In this document: in pieces, positions 54,108 through 64,000 of the stretch
Layout of the letters: each line of letters starts with the position of its first letter
Numbering within the stretch: position 1 is the stretch's first letter
Notes under the pieces: model-generated
What the model was told of the DNA's origin: nothing
The model's database searches: none
Seen by the model: the letters and a program-made list of their open reading frames with translations, nothing else
Program-made: the position numbers and the translations under genes
Origin: Gliomastix tumulicola
Taxonomy: Eukaryota > Ascomycota > Sordariomycetes > Hypocreales > Bionectriaceae
Direction of reading: 5' to 3'
NCBI GenBank assembly: GCA_001599755.1
Contig: BCHX01000003.1
Location: 5,231,782-5,295,781, forward strand
DNA length: 64,000 bases

Positions 54108-56266
54108 ATGGAGCCATCCCCAGGCCCTTCATATTCCCCGCCACCCCAGCTGGATCAAAATGGCGTTATGATGAGCAGGGTTTGTGACAGTTGCATCCGG
54201 TAAGGCCGTTCAATGTCGGAACCCAGCTTCAATCCGGCAGTCACTGACGTCTTCCTAGGAAGAAGGTGAAGTGTATGGACCCCCAGAGTAGATCTATGGT
54301 GCTGTCAGACCGGGGAGGCAAACCGACGCCTGCTAAGCAGAACATCTTCCGCAGGTGATCAGGGACGGCCAACATGCTCCCAATGTTTTACCCGTGGATA
54401 TACGTGCATCTACTCGGCGACGCGGCGCAGGCCAGGGCCCCAGCGTGGGTTCCGTCGCGGCGCCCCTCCGTCCTCTGGTCGTCTCATGAGATCCTCCGGT
54501 ATGGCCCGTCCTCTATACAGCACCGGCGTGTCTGCCAACTTGATTTTGTGCTTAATGTAACTCCGCGCGCCTTAGACGCTAGTCAACGCGATCGGAACCG
54601 TTCAGAGCCGTCGGACGTCGACCAATCTATGGCTACCCCGTCGACAGCAGCCTCGTCATCCGGACCAAGCTTGAGCTTAGATCCAAGTCTAGCCTCGGTT
54701 GCTGAATCGTTCCAAGATTCCCCGAGCAGGTCGGGCCTCTCGGGCCAAGTCAACGTTCTGCCGTGGGAGGAAGCCTACCTGTACGTCACGTTGCCAAGTC
54801 TCAGCCAGGCTGGGCCGTACACACAAGTAACATTAGCACGCAGATTACAGAAGTACTTTGAAGTCGTCCATGACGCTATGCCGATTCTCTCCAAGTCCCG
54901 CTTTTACGCCGGGCTAGAATCTTCGCAGATCAGCCAAGACCTGATACTGACCCTTGTTCTCATCACGGCCAAGCTAACTGATTTCCGCTTCGTCCGTGAT
55001 GGTGTCAATGCAGACACTCACATCGACGAGATGCTCAGCTTTGGCTCCCTAGAGGAGATGATTAGCGAATCCCCCAACATAGACCAGCTCCGCAAAGCGT
55101 GTCTGCTCGCATTCTACGAGTTCCATCAGTTCCCTGGGCGGACCGCGTGGCTGCACGTTGGGAAGATTACCCGCATAGCCTACTGGATGGGGCTGGACCG
55201 CCTGGAGGATCCTATTATCTCACGCAGCCTGGGAAGCCCGGACGATACTGAGGACTGGCGGCTCGTCTGGTGGTGCGTTTATCGTCTAGATTCGTACGCG
55301 AACCTTTCTGCCGGAACACCGTATTTGGTGGACGAAGGGCTGGTGGGCACGGCCCTTGCCCAGGATCAGCAACCACTGACTCATTCACCTGATGGGTCGT
55401 TGGATACCAGGGAAAAGTTGTTTCTGCCTGCGCAGCCAGACGGCTTGGACAGGCTCGCCTCCTCCACGGCAGTCCTTACTCCGCAGAATCTGATCTTCAA
55501 CCTCCACATCATCACCGCCACGGCTATGCGTCAGTGCGGAAGGGCCTTGCGACTGTACGCGCGAAGGCCAAAGGACGAGAGATCACTCGCGCTCACCGAC
55601 ATCGAACGTAGTCTCTCCGCCCTACGGCTCGCCCTGCCCTCTAACTACCTCAACCCGATGCGTAACGCGTCTGCAGACGAGACCAGCTACCAGCACCACG
55701 CCAGGCTCGTCACTGTCCTTCATATGAACATGGCACGCCTTTTGGCCTCCATTCTACGGTGTGCAACTGTGGAAGAGGGCGACGAATGGCTGCTCAGCTG
55801 GCAGCAGAATCTCGAGACATGTCAAGACATCGCCTCCGTCTCGGAGCAGTGGAGCAGCACATTCACGCTCAGTGTTGACCCAGCGGTGTCCTTCATCTTA
55901 TTCACCACCCTCATCTTCCTCGACATCCATATCAAGGCTGCTGTGATAAGCGCCTCCCAATTCCAGTCCAAATTGGAGTATTGCAAGGCAGTCCTTCTCC
56001 TTCTCCTCGAGCAGTTTTCCAAAGCCTGGACACTGCCGAGACTTCTCATTTGTGAGTCTTGCATCCCCCCACAGCGCCCAAGGACCCAACCTCATCAGCT
56101 AATCAGGCGAATGCGTGAAGTGTCGTATAGAAGCTTTAATGAGCTGCTGGTTGGACCACTATCACACCAGCAGATTGTCTTAATACTGTCTCGATTCGAA
56201 GCACCGCTCCATCCCCGGTGGCTGCAGTTCCTCTCGTCAGCTTCTATAGAACACTTGCATGTTTGA
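54108..56266 (+). CDS. Zn2Cys6 transcription factor of the aromatic cluster
   Basis: A nuclear fungal regulator. Exons 54108-54199, 54259-54287, 54355-54498 and 54576 onward give a protein of about 650 residues. The zinc cluster is complete: Cys26, 29, 36, 48, 51 and 58 in CDSCIRKKVKC and CSQCFTRGYTC. A Ser/Pro-rich linker follows, then the fungal-specific transcription factor domain (AWLHVGKITRIAYWMGLDRLED and DWRLVWWCVYRLDSYANLSAGTP). Near the end, GTGAGT at about 56052 and AG at about 56105 could form a further intron. Using it would shorten the protein to a stop at 56182, while read-through ends at 56266; I could not decide. The gene is divergent from the FAH gene and is the obvious candidate regulator of the extradiol/hydroxylase set. 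Confidence 0.86.
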
Positions 56267-57033
56267 ATTAAATGAGACTATCGAGGGCACCGGCTGAACC
56301 GCTACCATGGGCTTGTGTCGTGAACTCGACCAGGCCTGCGAGAAGTCTTCTTAACTAGGTCCATGAATGGTTTATTCATCAAACCGACTGTCCTCCATCC
56401 TGGCGCGAGCCGAGGAAACACGCCATTTCATGCGGGGTGGTGGGCACTCTCAAAATGGTTCCCCGTCGGAGGTTCCCCGATGCCCATGTCGACATTCTTA
56501 GCCCATACTTAGACCCAATTTCCGCCATCATCGACGCGTATCTGAGTGGAACGGTGTACCAACCAGAGTGTCCATTCCCAGGCATGAGGCGGATGTCTCA
56601 GTTCACTTTCTCTGGCGTCGGCGGTGCTTTCCTGCAGAGTTCCGGATCTGGGGTCGAGCCTGCGAGTCGAGACCTGAGACCTAACCATATGACTCGTCGT
56701 GTCGGTGAGAATTACATCAGCTAGCCAACCCATGGGGCAAGCGCCATTGGAGAAGCTGGGGAATCTGTACAAGGGTCAAGCCAGGGGCTCCGTGCGGCTG
56801 CCGAGCGCGCAACGCTGAGCTACTATATTGGATTTTCCCACGTATTGCTTTACTAGCATTCTTGCACCGGCTTATAAGACGTAGAGAATTCTCCGTCTCG
56901 CCTACCAGAGAACTCGTTTGAAGCTCCCAGCCCAAAGCTACCACGGTTCACTTGCAAGTCATCTTCCTTACAGTCTGACCGCCTCCCCATACCAGTTCAC
57001 TTTCTCATCTTCGCCTGCCTCACTTGAAAAAAA
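56267..57033. promoter_or_regulatory. Promoter region of the sugar-porter MFS
   Basis: About 770 bp. Contains a CGG-N7-CCG site at 56467-56481 (separate entry) and a CTTGAAAAAAAATG leader at the start codon. No gene is supported. Confidence 0.55.
56467..56481. promoter_or_regulatory. CGGAGGTTCCCCGAT, candidate Zn2Cys6 site
   Basis: Inverted CGG/CCG half-sites with 7-bp spacing, followed by GAT. Shares TTCCCCGA and the leading CGGA with the sites at 61250-61265 and 61345-61360 upstream of the kinase gene. Confidence 0.5.
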
Positions 57034-58575
57034 ATGCCGTCCAATTTCCGCAAAACCGTCGCCGCCCACAAGTATGCCCTATTCTTCTGTGCCGTCTCGT
57101 CCTTTGGCGCGCTGTGCTATGGCTACGACAACACCTACTACACGGGCATCCTCGGCATGAAGCCATTCATTAACGTCTATGGAGAGGGCCCCGACGGGTC
57201 CAAGGTTCTCTCCGTGTCGTTCACCTCCCTCACCACGTCATCCATCTATATCGGAGATCTTCTCGGTGCCCTGTTTTCGGCACACATCAATGACCGCTGG
57301 GGCCGCCGGGCCGTCTTCTGGTGCGCCTCTGTCTGCGTCCTGGCCGGCGGAATCGCCCAGATTGCCGACAACGGCATCATGGGCGTCATTATCCTCGGCC
57401 GCATATTGATCGGGCTCGGAGTTGGCCAGTTCACCGTCACGTCGCTCCTGTACATCGGCGAGGTCGCCCCAGCCGAGGTGCGTGGGCCGGCGCTGATGAC
57501 GTTCCAGTTTCTGCAGTCGTGCTCTCAGCTTGTTGCTTCGGGCATTACGCAGGGCACGGAAGCCATGCCTTCGTCGGCGTCCTTCCGCATCCCTATGGGT
57601 GGGCTCGTGGTTCTGCCTGTCATCCTGTTCGCCCTTCTTCCCTTCATCCCGGAGAGTCCCCTGTGGCTGCTCTACAAGGGCAACGAGACCAAGGCTATAC
57701 GGGCGTTGGAACGTATCAACAAGAGCCAGCCGGGATACACTGTGGACCGGGACTTGGCTCTCTACCACGAGTCGTTGACGCAGGATCAGGCCGGCCAGGA
57801 AGGATCCTCCTGGGCATCGCTCGTGGTCGACCCCATTGAGCGCCGCAAGACGCTGTACTCGGCCGGGGCCATGTTCTCCCAGCAGGTCAACGGTATCCTC
57901 TTCTTCTACGCCTATGGCGTCATTTTCGCCCAGGCCATTGGTATCTCGCAGCCCTTCACCATCAGCCTCATCACCAACATCCTCCAGATCTTTGCCGTCG
58001 GGGCATCCATCGCTCTCGGAAAGAAGGTCCCACGCCGCAAGAACCTCTTCATCACCACGGGTATGATGTTTATTGCCTTTATTGTCGTCGGGGGCATCGG
58101 CACCATGCGTCCGCTCAACACGGCTGGCCAGTACGTCATTGTCATCTTCTCCTACATCATTGTCGTCGCCTTCAACTTTGGCCTCGGGCCTCTCGCCTAC
58201 ACCGTTGCCCGCGAGATGGCCGTGGGCCGTAACCAGAACAAAATCATGTCTGTGTCCATCGTCATCTTCTTCGTGACGACGTGGGTCATCTCGTTCACGG
58301 CTCCTTACCTGTACACCTCAGCCCGCCTGGGACCTATGCTAGGCTTCGTCTACGCCGGCACAACTATCTTATCGCTTTTGTACATCTACTTCTGCGTCGG
58401 CGAAACGACAGCAAGGACCAATCTGGAGATTCAAATGCTCTTCCAGCACAATGTTCCCGTCCGCGCCTGGAAGACGCATGTGTTTGCTGATGTTGAGAAT
58501 AATAAGGAGAATCAAGATCAGGATGCTCAAGGTCCTGAGGGAAAGGACACCACACAGGTCAGCCAAGTTGAGTGA
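57034..58575 (+). CDS. MFS sugar porter
   Basis: An intronless gene, 513 residues, plasma-membrane sugar:proton symporter. Helix 1 ends with SFGALCYGYDNTYYTGILGM, a quinate/hexose-transporter-like start. Helix 2-3 loop is HINDRWGRRAVFW; RILIGLGVGQFTVTSLLYIGEVAPAEVRG is the classical signature. FIPESPLWLLYKG follows helix 6, and QQVNGILFFYAYG in helix 7 has the QQ-x-NG motif of sugar binding. VGETTARTNLEIQMLF follows helix 12, with an acidic, Gln/Asn-rich tail. Its start is preceded by an A8 run, a common leader feature in highly expressed fungal genes. Its neighbour is a Zn2Cys6 regulator and beyond it an anhydro-sugar kinase with related upstream sites, so an anhydro-sugar is a reasonable candidate substrate. 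Confidence 0.9.
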   Translation: MPSNFRKTVAAHKYALFFCAVSSFGALCYGYDNTYYTGILGMKPFINVYGEGPDGSKVLSVSFTSLTTSSIYIGDLLGALFSAHINDRWGRRAVFWCASVCVLAGGIAQIADNGIMGVIILGRILIGLGVGQFTVTSLLYIGEVAPAEVRGPALMTFQFLQSCSQLVASGITQGTEAMPSSASFRIPMGGLVVLPVILFALLPFIPESPLWLLYKGNETKAIRALERINKSQPGYTVDRDLALYHESLTQDQAGQEGSSWASLVVDPIERRKTLYSAGAMFSQQVNGILFFYAYGVIFAQAIGISQPFTISLITNILQIFAVGASIALGKKVPRRKNLFITTGMMFIAFIVVGGIGTMRPLNTAGQYVIVIFSYIIVVAFNFGLGPLAYTVAREMAVGRNQNKIMSVSIVIFFVTTWVISFTAPYLYTSARLGPMLGFVYAGTTILSLLYIYFCVGETTARTNLEIQMLFQHNVPVRAWKTHVFADVENNKENQDQDAQGPEGKDTTQVSQVE

Positions 58576-58744
58576 GGGTCTGTTAGATGGGGGTTGGTGA
58601 ACCGATGACTGTCGTGTTGTTGAAGACAGTGAACAGTACTCTCTTTGTCTGCCTTGAAAGCATATAACATACGCACCTTGGCACGGGGTGTGGGAGAATT
58701 GAGTAGTAGTAATACTAGTACGAATACATTAGGATACAGTAAAG

Positions 58745-60958
58745 CTACCCTGCGCCTGCGCCTGCGCCGCCGATGCCTAGCCAACCAACCATGCCAGTGG
58801 AAGGCGATTCGTTTTGAAACCCCTGGCGCATGTTGAGCATGATTTTCAGGATGTCTCTGAAGACTTCGGAGCGATTGAAGAGTCTTGACATGACAGATTC
58901 CGCAACATCCAGCAGCTGAGCCAACTCTGCAGTATCCCTGAGTGTCTGATGACACTGGCTGGGAGTCGCCTGGACCGACAACAGGATGGCGTATGCTCCG
59001 AGCAGCATCTGAACCTCGACCCAGGTAGGCGGAATGGCATCCGGGCCGGCCTCGTGGTTGAGAATACATATGATCATGGTCGCGGCATCGATGCAGGTGT
59101 GGCAAGACTCTAGAGCCCATATATCGTGACCACCGTCGGCAGACCCTCCCCCCACAGGGGAAGGGGGTCGAGAATGTTCGAAATCTTGGTATAAGACGTA
59201 GTAAAGTATAGGGCGGTTGAGCAGAAATATGCAGTTATGGTATCTTATGGCCAATTCCCGCCTGTAGAAAAGACAAGGTCAGTATGGTACCTGTCTGCGC
59301 GCGCGCTGACGTGCTTACCTGACGCAACGGCATGGCTGACCTAGACGCCCGTAGAGTCCGAAGGTCTCTGCTAAACCGGATTCCAACCGGCAGCGTGTGG
59401 TACCAAGCCTGCAGATCGGAGCTGATCTGGGATATGAGGTCCACCGTTTCAGCAGGTCGACAGTACGCCTGGCTAGGGATATAAAGCTGGTTGAGGATAC
59501 GGTTGGTGCAGGATCGTAGCCACAGATTGGCTGGCAAGTACGTGGTGAAGTCGGGGTGTCTGATTGTTGATCGGATCGAAATGTTTAAGTCTGGTTCGCT
59601 TATATCTTTTCGTCTATCATTTCCGGGCCACTCTGGGGGAGTAGTTGAGACTGGGGCCGAAGAGTTGATGTGACCTCGCAGCGGGCGAGGGGGAGAGGGC
59701 GACAGCCGAGACGGCCTTCCGTCCACTTCACTAAGCACGTCTCTGAAGGGCGCATTGTTTTGATTAGCGAAAGCAGGAGTAATGGACAGACAAGGTCAGA
59801 GACATACCCTTGGAGTAGATAGAACAAGCACTCGTAGGTAGAGACGGTCGCGTCGTCGAAAGATCTGGGAGCGCGATAGGGTCAGTTGACGAAACTTCCT
59901 CCTCCCAGAACTCGTGGATAGTTGGGATCATCCGGACGCATTGCTCACCTATCAACGACGCTATCAAGAAGTCGTCGCAGGGCCGGCTCGGCTGCCTGGA
60001 GCAGAGAGAGCGACAGGTACGGGCGCCCAAAGCAGTGAAGGAGGACACCAGCCAGGCCAAGCAGGAGTGCTACTACCACATCCTCGTCCTGGACGAAAAC
60101 CGTCGATAGACCCTGCATAGCTAGAGAAAGATGAGCGCTCGCGGCTTGCATTAAGCTGGCGGCCGCGGGGCCATCCCAGCCGTTCTCATCAGAAGGTGTC
60201 AGAGTGCTGAAGGCTAGAGAGCACAGCAAAAGGTCTCTTAGCTCAAGCCTCTGCCAGTAGTGTGGCTGTTGTAGGGTTGCGATCCGGACAGCGACGCTCT
60301 CGATGTCGAAGATGTCGACGGATAGTAGTAAGACGCTGAGAGATAGCGGGAGTCTCTGCAGATGCTTGGACAGCCATTGCAAGGCCTCCTGGGCATCGTT
60401 CACGGAGGAGACTGGCAACTCGTGGTGGAGGGGACTGGGGATACTCTGCTCCGCCTGTCTCAAAAAACTCAAGACGGCCACGCCAGAGGGGTTGAGGCGG
60501 ACACGGAGCCGAGACCAGTACTGCAAGACTTTGTGGTTTGCGCCTGTGTGTAGGTCTGGCAGCGCGTGGTAAGAGCCGCAAGAACCAGCGTCGTTGTGAC
60601 GCTCATTAGGCGTAAAGGCGTCCTGCGAGCGACGCTCCGAGGCGGCGTTGATGGCAATGGCTTCGACCCGGGCCAGCCGCGTCATGATCGTCACGGCATC
60701 ACTACATCGTCGCGCAATAGATTGATTAGCCGCTGTACGATATGAAGGTAGAGCCACTTTCGGGATGGGCAATACGTACAACTCACCCAGGTTCGGATCC
60801 AGGGTTGGAGGCCCCCGGTAGATGCAGGCAAGGCCCGCGTTGAGGCAATAGGAGCATTTGGGCCTGGCACCATCGCATCGGGATTTCCGATGGCGGCAAA
60901 CATCACAGGCCAGAGCGGTCTTGGGCCGTTTCGACCGATGCTCGTCTGGCGACGGCAT
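58745..60958 (-). CDS. Zn2Cys6 transcription factor, frame broken at last intron
   Basis: Exons 60958-60780, 60701-59949, 59864-59808, 59742-59319 and 59261-58745. The zinc cluster has Cys18, 21, 28, 35, 38 and 45 (CDVCRHRKSRC and CSYCLNAGLAC). The middle-homology domain follows, with FGRPYLSLSLLQAAEPALRR, STYECLFYLLQG and ANLWLRSCTNRILNQLY. The last exon holds the conserved end (RELAIRYHNCIFLLNRPILYY). The last intron has perfect signals (GTAAGC...CTACAG, 57 bp), but canonical splicing enters exon 5 in the wrong frame and stops after eight codons. The conserved exon-5 frame needs one base less. This is a one-base lesion, a sequence error, or non-standard splicing. The start at 60958 is the ATG nearest the zinc cluster; in-frame ATGs exist at 61003 and 61048. 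Candidate regulator of transporter and kinase. Confidence 0.78.
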
Positions 60959-61249
60959 GGCGGTAAACACTGAAGCTTGAGGGGTATTAGCAACAGTGCG
61001 CATGGGGCGATACAGTGATGTTAGTCGGCCGTTTCCACCTTCTGCCAATCTCCCTCACTAAAGCTGCAGCGTTTGGATTCAACGACAATGGATACGGCGA
61101 TGGGACCGGAGGAGACCCGACTTGGCTCCCCGACGAGCTTTCATATCAGTCAGAGATATGATGAGATGAAGAAGTGAGGAAGCGAGAAGGTGAGAGAAAT
61201 CGTACACCAGTACTAATGCATGGTCGGCGCCGCCACGTCGGAACTTTAT

Positions 61250-61265
61250 CGGAACGTTCCCCGAT
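61250..61265. promoter_or_regulatory. CGGAACGTTCCCCGAT, candidate Zn2Cys6 site
   Basis: CGG-N8-CCG inverted half-sites in a near-palindrome (CGGAAC/GTTCC). Lies about 440 bp upstream of the kinase. Related to the site at 56467-56481 by the CGGA and TTCCCCGAT blocks. Confidence 0.5.
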
Positions 61266-61344
61266 ACTGGTGGGGCGTTCTCCGGCTATTATCGGCCGTA
61301 CTTTTCGCCGGTATTCCCACGTCCACTCACTCCGAAAACTCAAC

Positions 61345-61360
61345 CGGAGCTTCCCCGACG
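61345..61360. promoter_or_regulatory. CGGAGCTTCCCCGACG, candidate Zn2Cys6 site
   Basis: CGG-N7-CCG, third member of the motif group, about 340 bp upstream of the kinase start. The same spacing as the copy upstream of the sugar porter. Confidence 0.5.
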
Positions 61361-61701
61361 TGGGTCGTGCCAGCTTTACATCTGGGTCTGAACTGTGTTG
61401 CGGGCGACTCGCTACGCTTCGCACTTTTGCATACCAAACATGGGGTGTTGAAACTGAACTTGTGGCCGGGTGAGGAACTGGGCTCAATCCGGGGGAGCTT
61501 CCGGAGCTGGAGATGGCCCAAAGCGCTAGGCCTTGCGACCCAAGCGAACGAATTGCGCACTCAACATGATTTAGTCAGAGACGGCGGGTGGTATTATATT
61601 GTGAATCCCCCAACCAGTTGAACGAAGCACCATTGCACCATACAACCAACCAACCAACCAACCTTTGGCCCCCCCCTTAGTCCCAGAATTCACTTCCAGC
61701 C

Positions 61702-63055
61702 ATGCCATACATACTGGGCCTCAACAGCGGCTCGTCCTTCGATGGAGTCGATGCAGTGCTCTGCACGATCGAGCTGGCTGACGATGGACACCCTTCTCGC
61801 CCCAAGTTTGTCGATGCCCTTACCGTCGACTGGCCGTCAGAGCTCCAACCACTTATCTTACGGGCTTTCAATAATGACCTAACCCTCTTCGAGATGACGC
61901 GTCTGAATTACGTCGCTGGTGCCGTTTACGCCGAGGCTGCCAACAGTCTGCTGGAAAAAGCAGGCCTCAAGCCCGAGGACATCGATGTAATCGGCTATGA
62001 TGGCCAGACCGTCTACCAGGAGCCACCTGATCGACTGAAAGAGTTTGAACTGCTTAAGTGTGGCAGCAAGAGCCTCACAGACCTGTGGCTCAAGGGCGGA
62101 TATCCCTGCGGATATTTCATTGTCGAATCAGGAGTCGTTGCTGCTCTAACCGACATTGACACTGTGACACAATTTCGGCCTCTTGACCATGCCCTAGGCG
62201 GTTCTGCTGCTCCGTTGATGCAGTATCTCGATTTCGTCTCCTTCCGAAACGATGGGCCAACTGTTACTCTAAACATTGGTGGAATCGCAAACTTGCAGCT
62301 TGCCAACAAGGATCGCGCGAAGATGATGGCCTTCGACACCGGCCCGGGCAATGTCATGATCGACCATGTTGTCAAGGCGCGGACAGGCCGAGGATACGAC
62401 AAAGATGGCGAGCTAGCTGCGAAAGGAAGGCTTATAGAGCCACTGCTAGACCAGCTGCAGAAGCATGACTTCTACAGCCGCAAGCCACCGCGCTCTGCCT
62501 GGAGGCTGGACTTTGGCGCCTCATATGCCGACCAGATCCTTGAGCAATATTCCGCCGAGTCCACCGAAAACCTTCTCGCCACCTTAACTCAGTTCACAGC
62601 CGACTCCATCACCCGCAGCCTAGTCGACTTCATCCTCCCCCAGGCCACTCTGTCACGCGTTGTCGCGTCCGGCGGCGGCACCCGGAACGCCACCCTGATG
62701 AAGAACCTTGCCGATAGGCTCAGCGAGCATGGCCTGAAGCTCTCGATCAGCGATGATTTCGGTCTTCCGGCCCCGTACAAAGAGGCCATCAAGTTCGCCA
62801 CAATCGCCTTCTCCGCCAAGCGCGGCATCGCGAACAACATTCCAGCCGCCGGAGGCGCTCACAAGTATGCCGTTCTTGGCAAGCTGAGCCTGGCCCCAAG
62901 TAAGGCCAAGTTTGGCGGCGATGTCATTGACCGGAATCTGCGCGTTCTGGGCCACGTCGGTTGGACAGGTAAGATCAGTTCCCCTGTGCCTTCTCCCAAC
63001 CGAAGCTGACTCGTGAATAGAAAGCGCCACAAATGGCGTCAATGGGACGCAATGA
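61702..63055 (+). CDS. Anhydro-sugar kinase (AnmK / levoglucosan kinase family)
   Basis: Exons 61702-62968 and 63021-63055 encode 433 residues. The small intron (52 bp; GTAAGA, GCTGAC, AATAG) is well formed; reading through it would end 47 bp earlier at 63009. Family marks are the phosphate-1 loop GLNSGSSFDGVDAV at residues 5-18, IGYDGQTVY near 95, NIGGIANL, AFDTGPGNVMID and SGGGTRN. AnmK hydrolyses the 1,6-anhydro bond and phosphorylates 1,6-anhydro-N-acetylmuramic acid. The homologous yeast enzyme LGK does the same with levoglucosan. The usual AnmK SHGQT is YDGQT here, so the substrate may differ; I cannot choose between the two from sequence. It acts in the cytosol. It is divergent from a Zn2Cys6 regulator that is next to a sugar porter. 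Confidence 0.88.
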
Positions 63056-63770
63056 GCTGCCGATCACCTTCATGAAATACTCGACATGACGCCCTTAAAT
63101 AATTAGAAGGCTTCCATTGGCCAGGAGTTGGTGCCTCATCTCGTCATTTGTATCCAGAGCCCGCCAACGCCCTACAGCAAGAACGAGGATAGGGGGAAGG
63201 GGGCTCCCAAGACAATAACATTCAGATGATTCAGAAGCTCTGCGGAATGCAACTTGAGAACAATATACACTGGGAGTAACCGGTGACTTCCTCATACTGT
63301 ATACTCGGCCCATCTACCATCGCCGTACGATGACTCCTCGACCGCCCGACGTGAGACACCGGGTCTTGGTCTTCACGAACCCTCTCGTCGCGATTCTTCT
63401 AGCCTTCAGCTCTGTAATTCTCTCGGTTTGGTAGGCGCCGTGTACACCCGGCACGCCGACCACAGCGGAGCCTAATCGAGATAGTGGGAGGGTCAGATGA
63501 TGATGAGATCTGCTCACTTTTCAAATCAGCGTTACAGTCGTTTTCACTTTCGCTATCGCTGGCTTGGCAGAAGGTGCGAAGTGCATAATAGTCCGGAAAG
63601 CAAATGCCGAGTTCCCACTTACCGGGGCATAAGTATTGCGTCCGTTCCTTTTGCTGTCAATGGATTGGGAGGCCAAAAGGCTTCTTGCAATCATCACTAT
63701 CCTCGAAAGTGTACCGTCAGCAATCACTCTGATTTCGATTTAAATTATTAGTCTAGGAGGTCGACTCAGC
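63056..63770. other. Intergenic region
   Basis: About 715 bp, no gene supported. It should hold the kinase 3' end and the promoter of the partial NmrA-like gene. Confidence 0.5.
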
Positions 63771-64000
63771 ATGAAGGTGGCAGTTCTTGGTGCAACTGGG
63801 GAGACAGGCTCTTCCATTGTCAACGGTCTTCTTGAGTCGACGGAGCCGAAATACGTATGACTTGCCGTCACTTATACATTGCGTGGTGGAGTCTCGGCAT
63901 CAAGCCACCACACAGGAGATCACGGCCCTTATAAGGCCGTCGTCCCTTCAAAAGCCAGGGGTCCGCGATTTAGAGAAGAGAGGAATTAAAATCGTAGGCA
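63771..64000 (+). CDS. NmrA/isoflavone reductase-like protein, partial
   Basis: Starts at 63771 and runs off the right edge. Exon 1 is 63771-63854; an intron at 63855-63915 (GTATGA donor, CACAG acceptor) leads to exon 2 from 63916. The N-terminus MKVAVLGATGETGSSIVNGLL has the NmrA-type GATGxTG nucleotide-binding motif at residues 7-13. It continues after the splice with YEITALIRPSSLQKPGV, the usual second strand and basic patch that selects NADPH. Only about 56 codons are visible, so the subfamily cannot be given. Distinct from the NmrA-like gene at 4494-5587. Confidence 0.75.

Larger units (their letters stand above)
60959..61701. promoter_or_regulatory. Shared promoter, regulator / anhydro-sugar kinase
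   Basis: About 740 bp between divergent starts, dense in CGG/CCG half-sites between 61225 and 61360 and again near 61490-61505. CCAACCAACCAACCAACC lies at 61643-61660 before the kinase start. No gene is supported. Confidence 0.6.

Noticed and set aside
57238..57768. 176-codon minus-strand frame
   Set aside because: Shadow of the GC-rich sugar-porter gene.
1..64000. CRISPR arrays, insertion sequences, rRNA or long terminal repeats
   Set aside because: No regularly spaced repeats, no paired terminal repeats and no rRNA-like sequence seen; the genome is fungal.
1..64000. Repeat-induced point mutation across the window
   Set aside because: No long A+T-rich, TpA-enriched blocks; most genes are intact and GC-balanced.

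Overview
This window comes from a filamentous ascomycete (Pezizomycotina, most likely a Sordariomycete). Genes are monocistronic and carry 47-140 bp introns with GTRNGT donors, CTRAC-type branch points and YAG acceptors. The families (Zn2Cys6 regulators, many MFS carriers, a 2EXR protein, an AsaB/GA4-desaturase-like enzyme, BBE-type oxidases) are typical of these fungi. I built exon structures by hand. Apart from the cases flagged, each gives an uninterrupted frame whose summed exon length is a multiple of three.

Left part (1-20 kb): a partial secreted DUF3237 protein, a decayed pseudogene (2.4-3.7 kb), an NmrA-like reductase, a 2EXR protein, a sugar transporter divergent from an intracellular GH127 beta-L-arabinofuranosidase, a secreted FAD oxidoreductase, and an anion:cation-symporter-type MFS carrier.

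Middle part (20-44 kb): a dense set of oxidative and lipid-type enzymes. In order they are a DUF1365 protein, a monocarboxylate-type MFS, a 2-oxoglutarate/Fe(II) oxygenase, a rhodopsin-like membrane protein, a hotdog thioesterase-like protein, a COG2907 FAD oxidoreductase, a cytochrome P450 with an unusual I-helix, a truncated DUF3533/SNG1-like protein, an AsaB-like oxygenase, a 66-residue orphan, a drug-type MFS and a secreted BBE-like oxidase. No PKS, NRPS or terpene synthase is visible. DUF1365 together with COG2907 suggests lipid modification, so this may be an undescribed lipid- or fatty-acid-derived metabolite locus.

Right part (46-56 kb): a catabolic-looking aromatic cluster with an extradiol (VOC) dioxygenase, an SDR, a class A flavin hydroxylase, an FAH-family hydrolase and a Zn2Cys6 regulator. 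It is a plausible fungal meta-cleavage pathway. An identical 15-bp motif lies upstream of the hydroxylase and in the hydrolase/regulator intergenic region.

Far right (57-63 kb): a sugar-porter MFS, a second Zn2Cys6 regulator whose frame breaks at its last intron, and an anhydro-sugar kinase (AnmK/levoglucosan kinase family). Related CGG-N7/8-CCG sites lie upstream of the transporter and of the kinase. This suggests a small regulon for uptake and phosphorylation of an anhydro-sugar. The window ends in a partial second NmrA-like gene.
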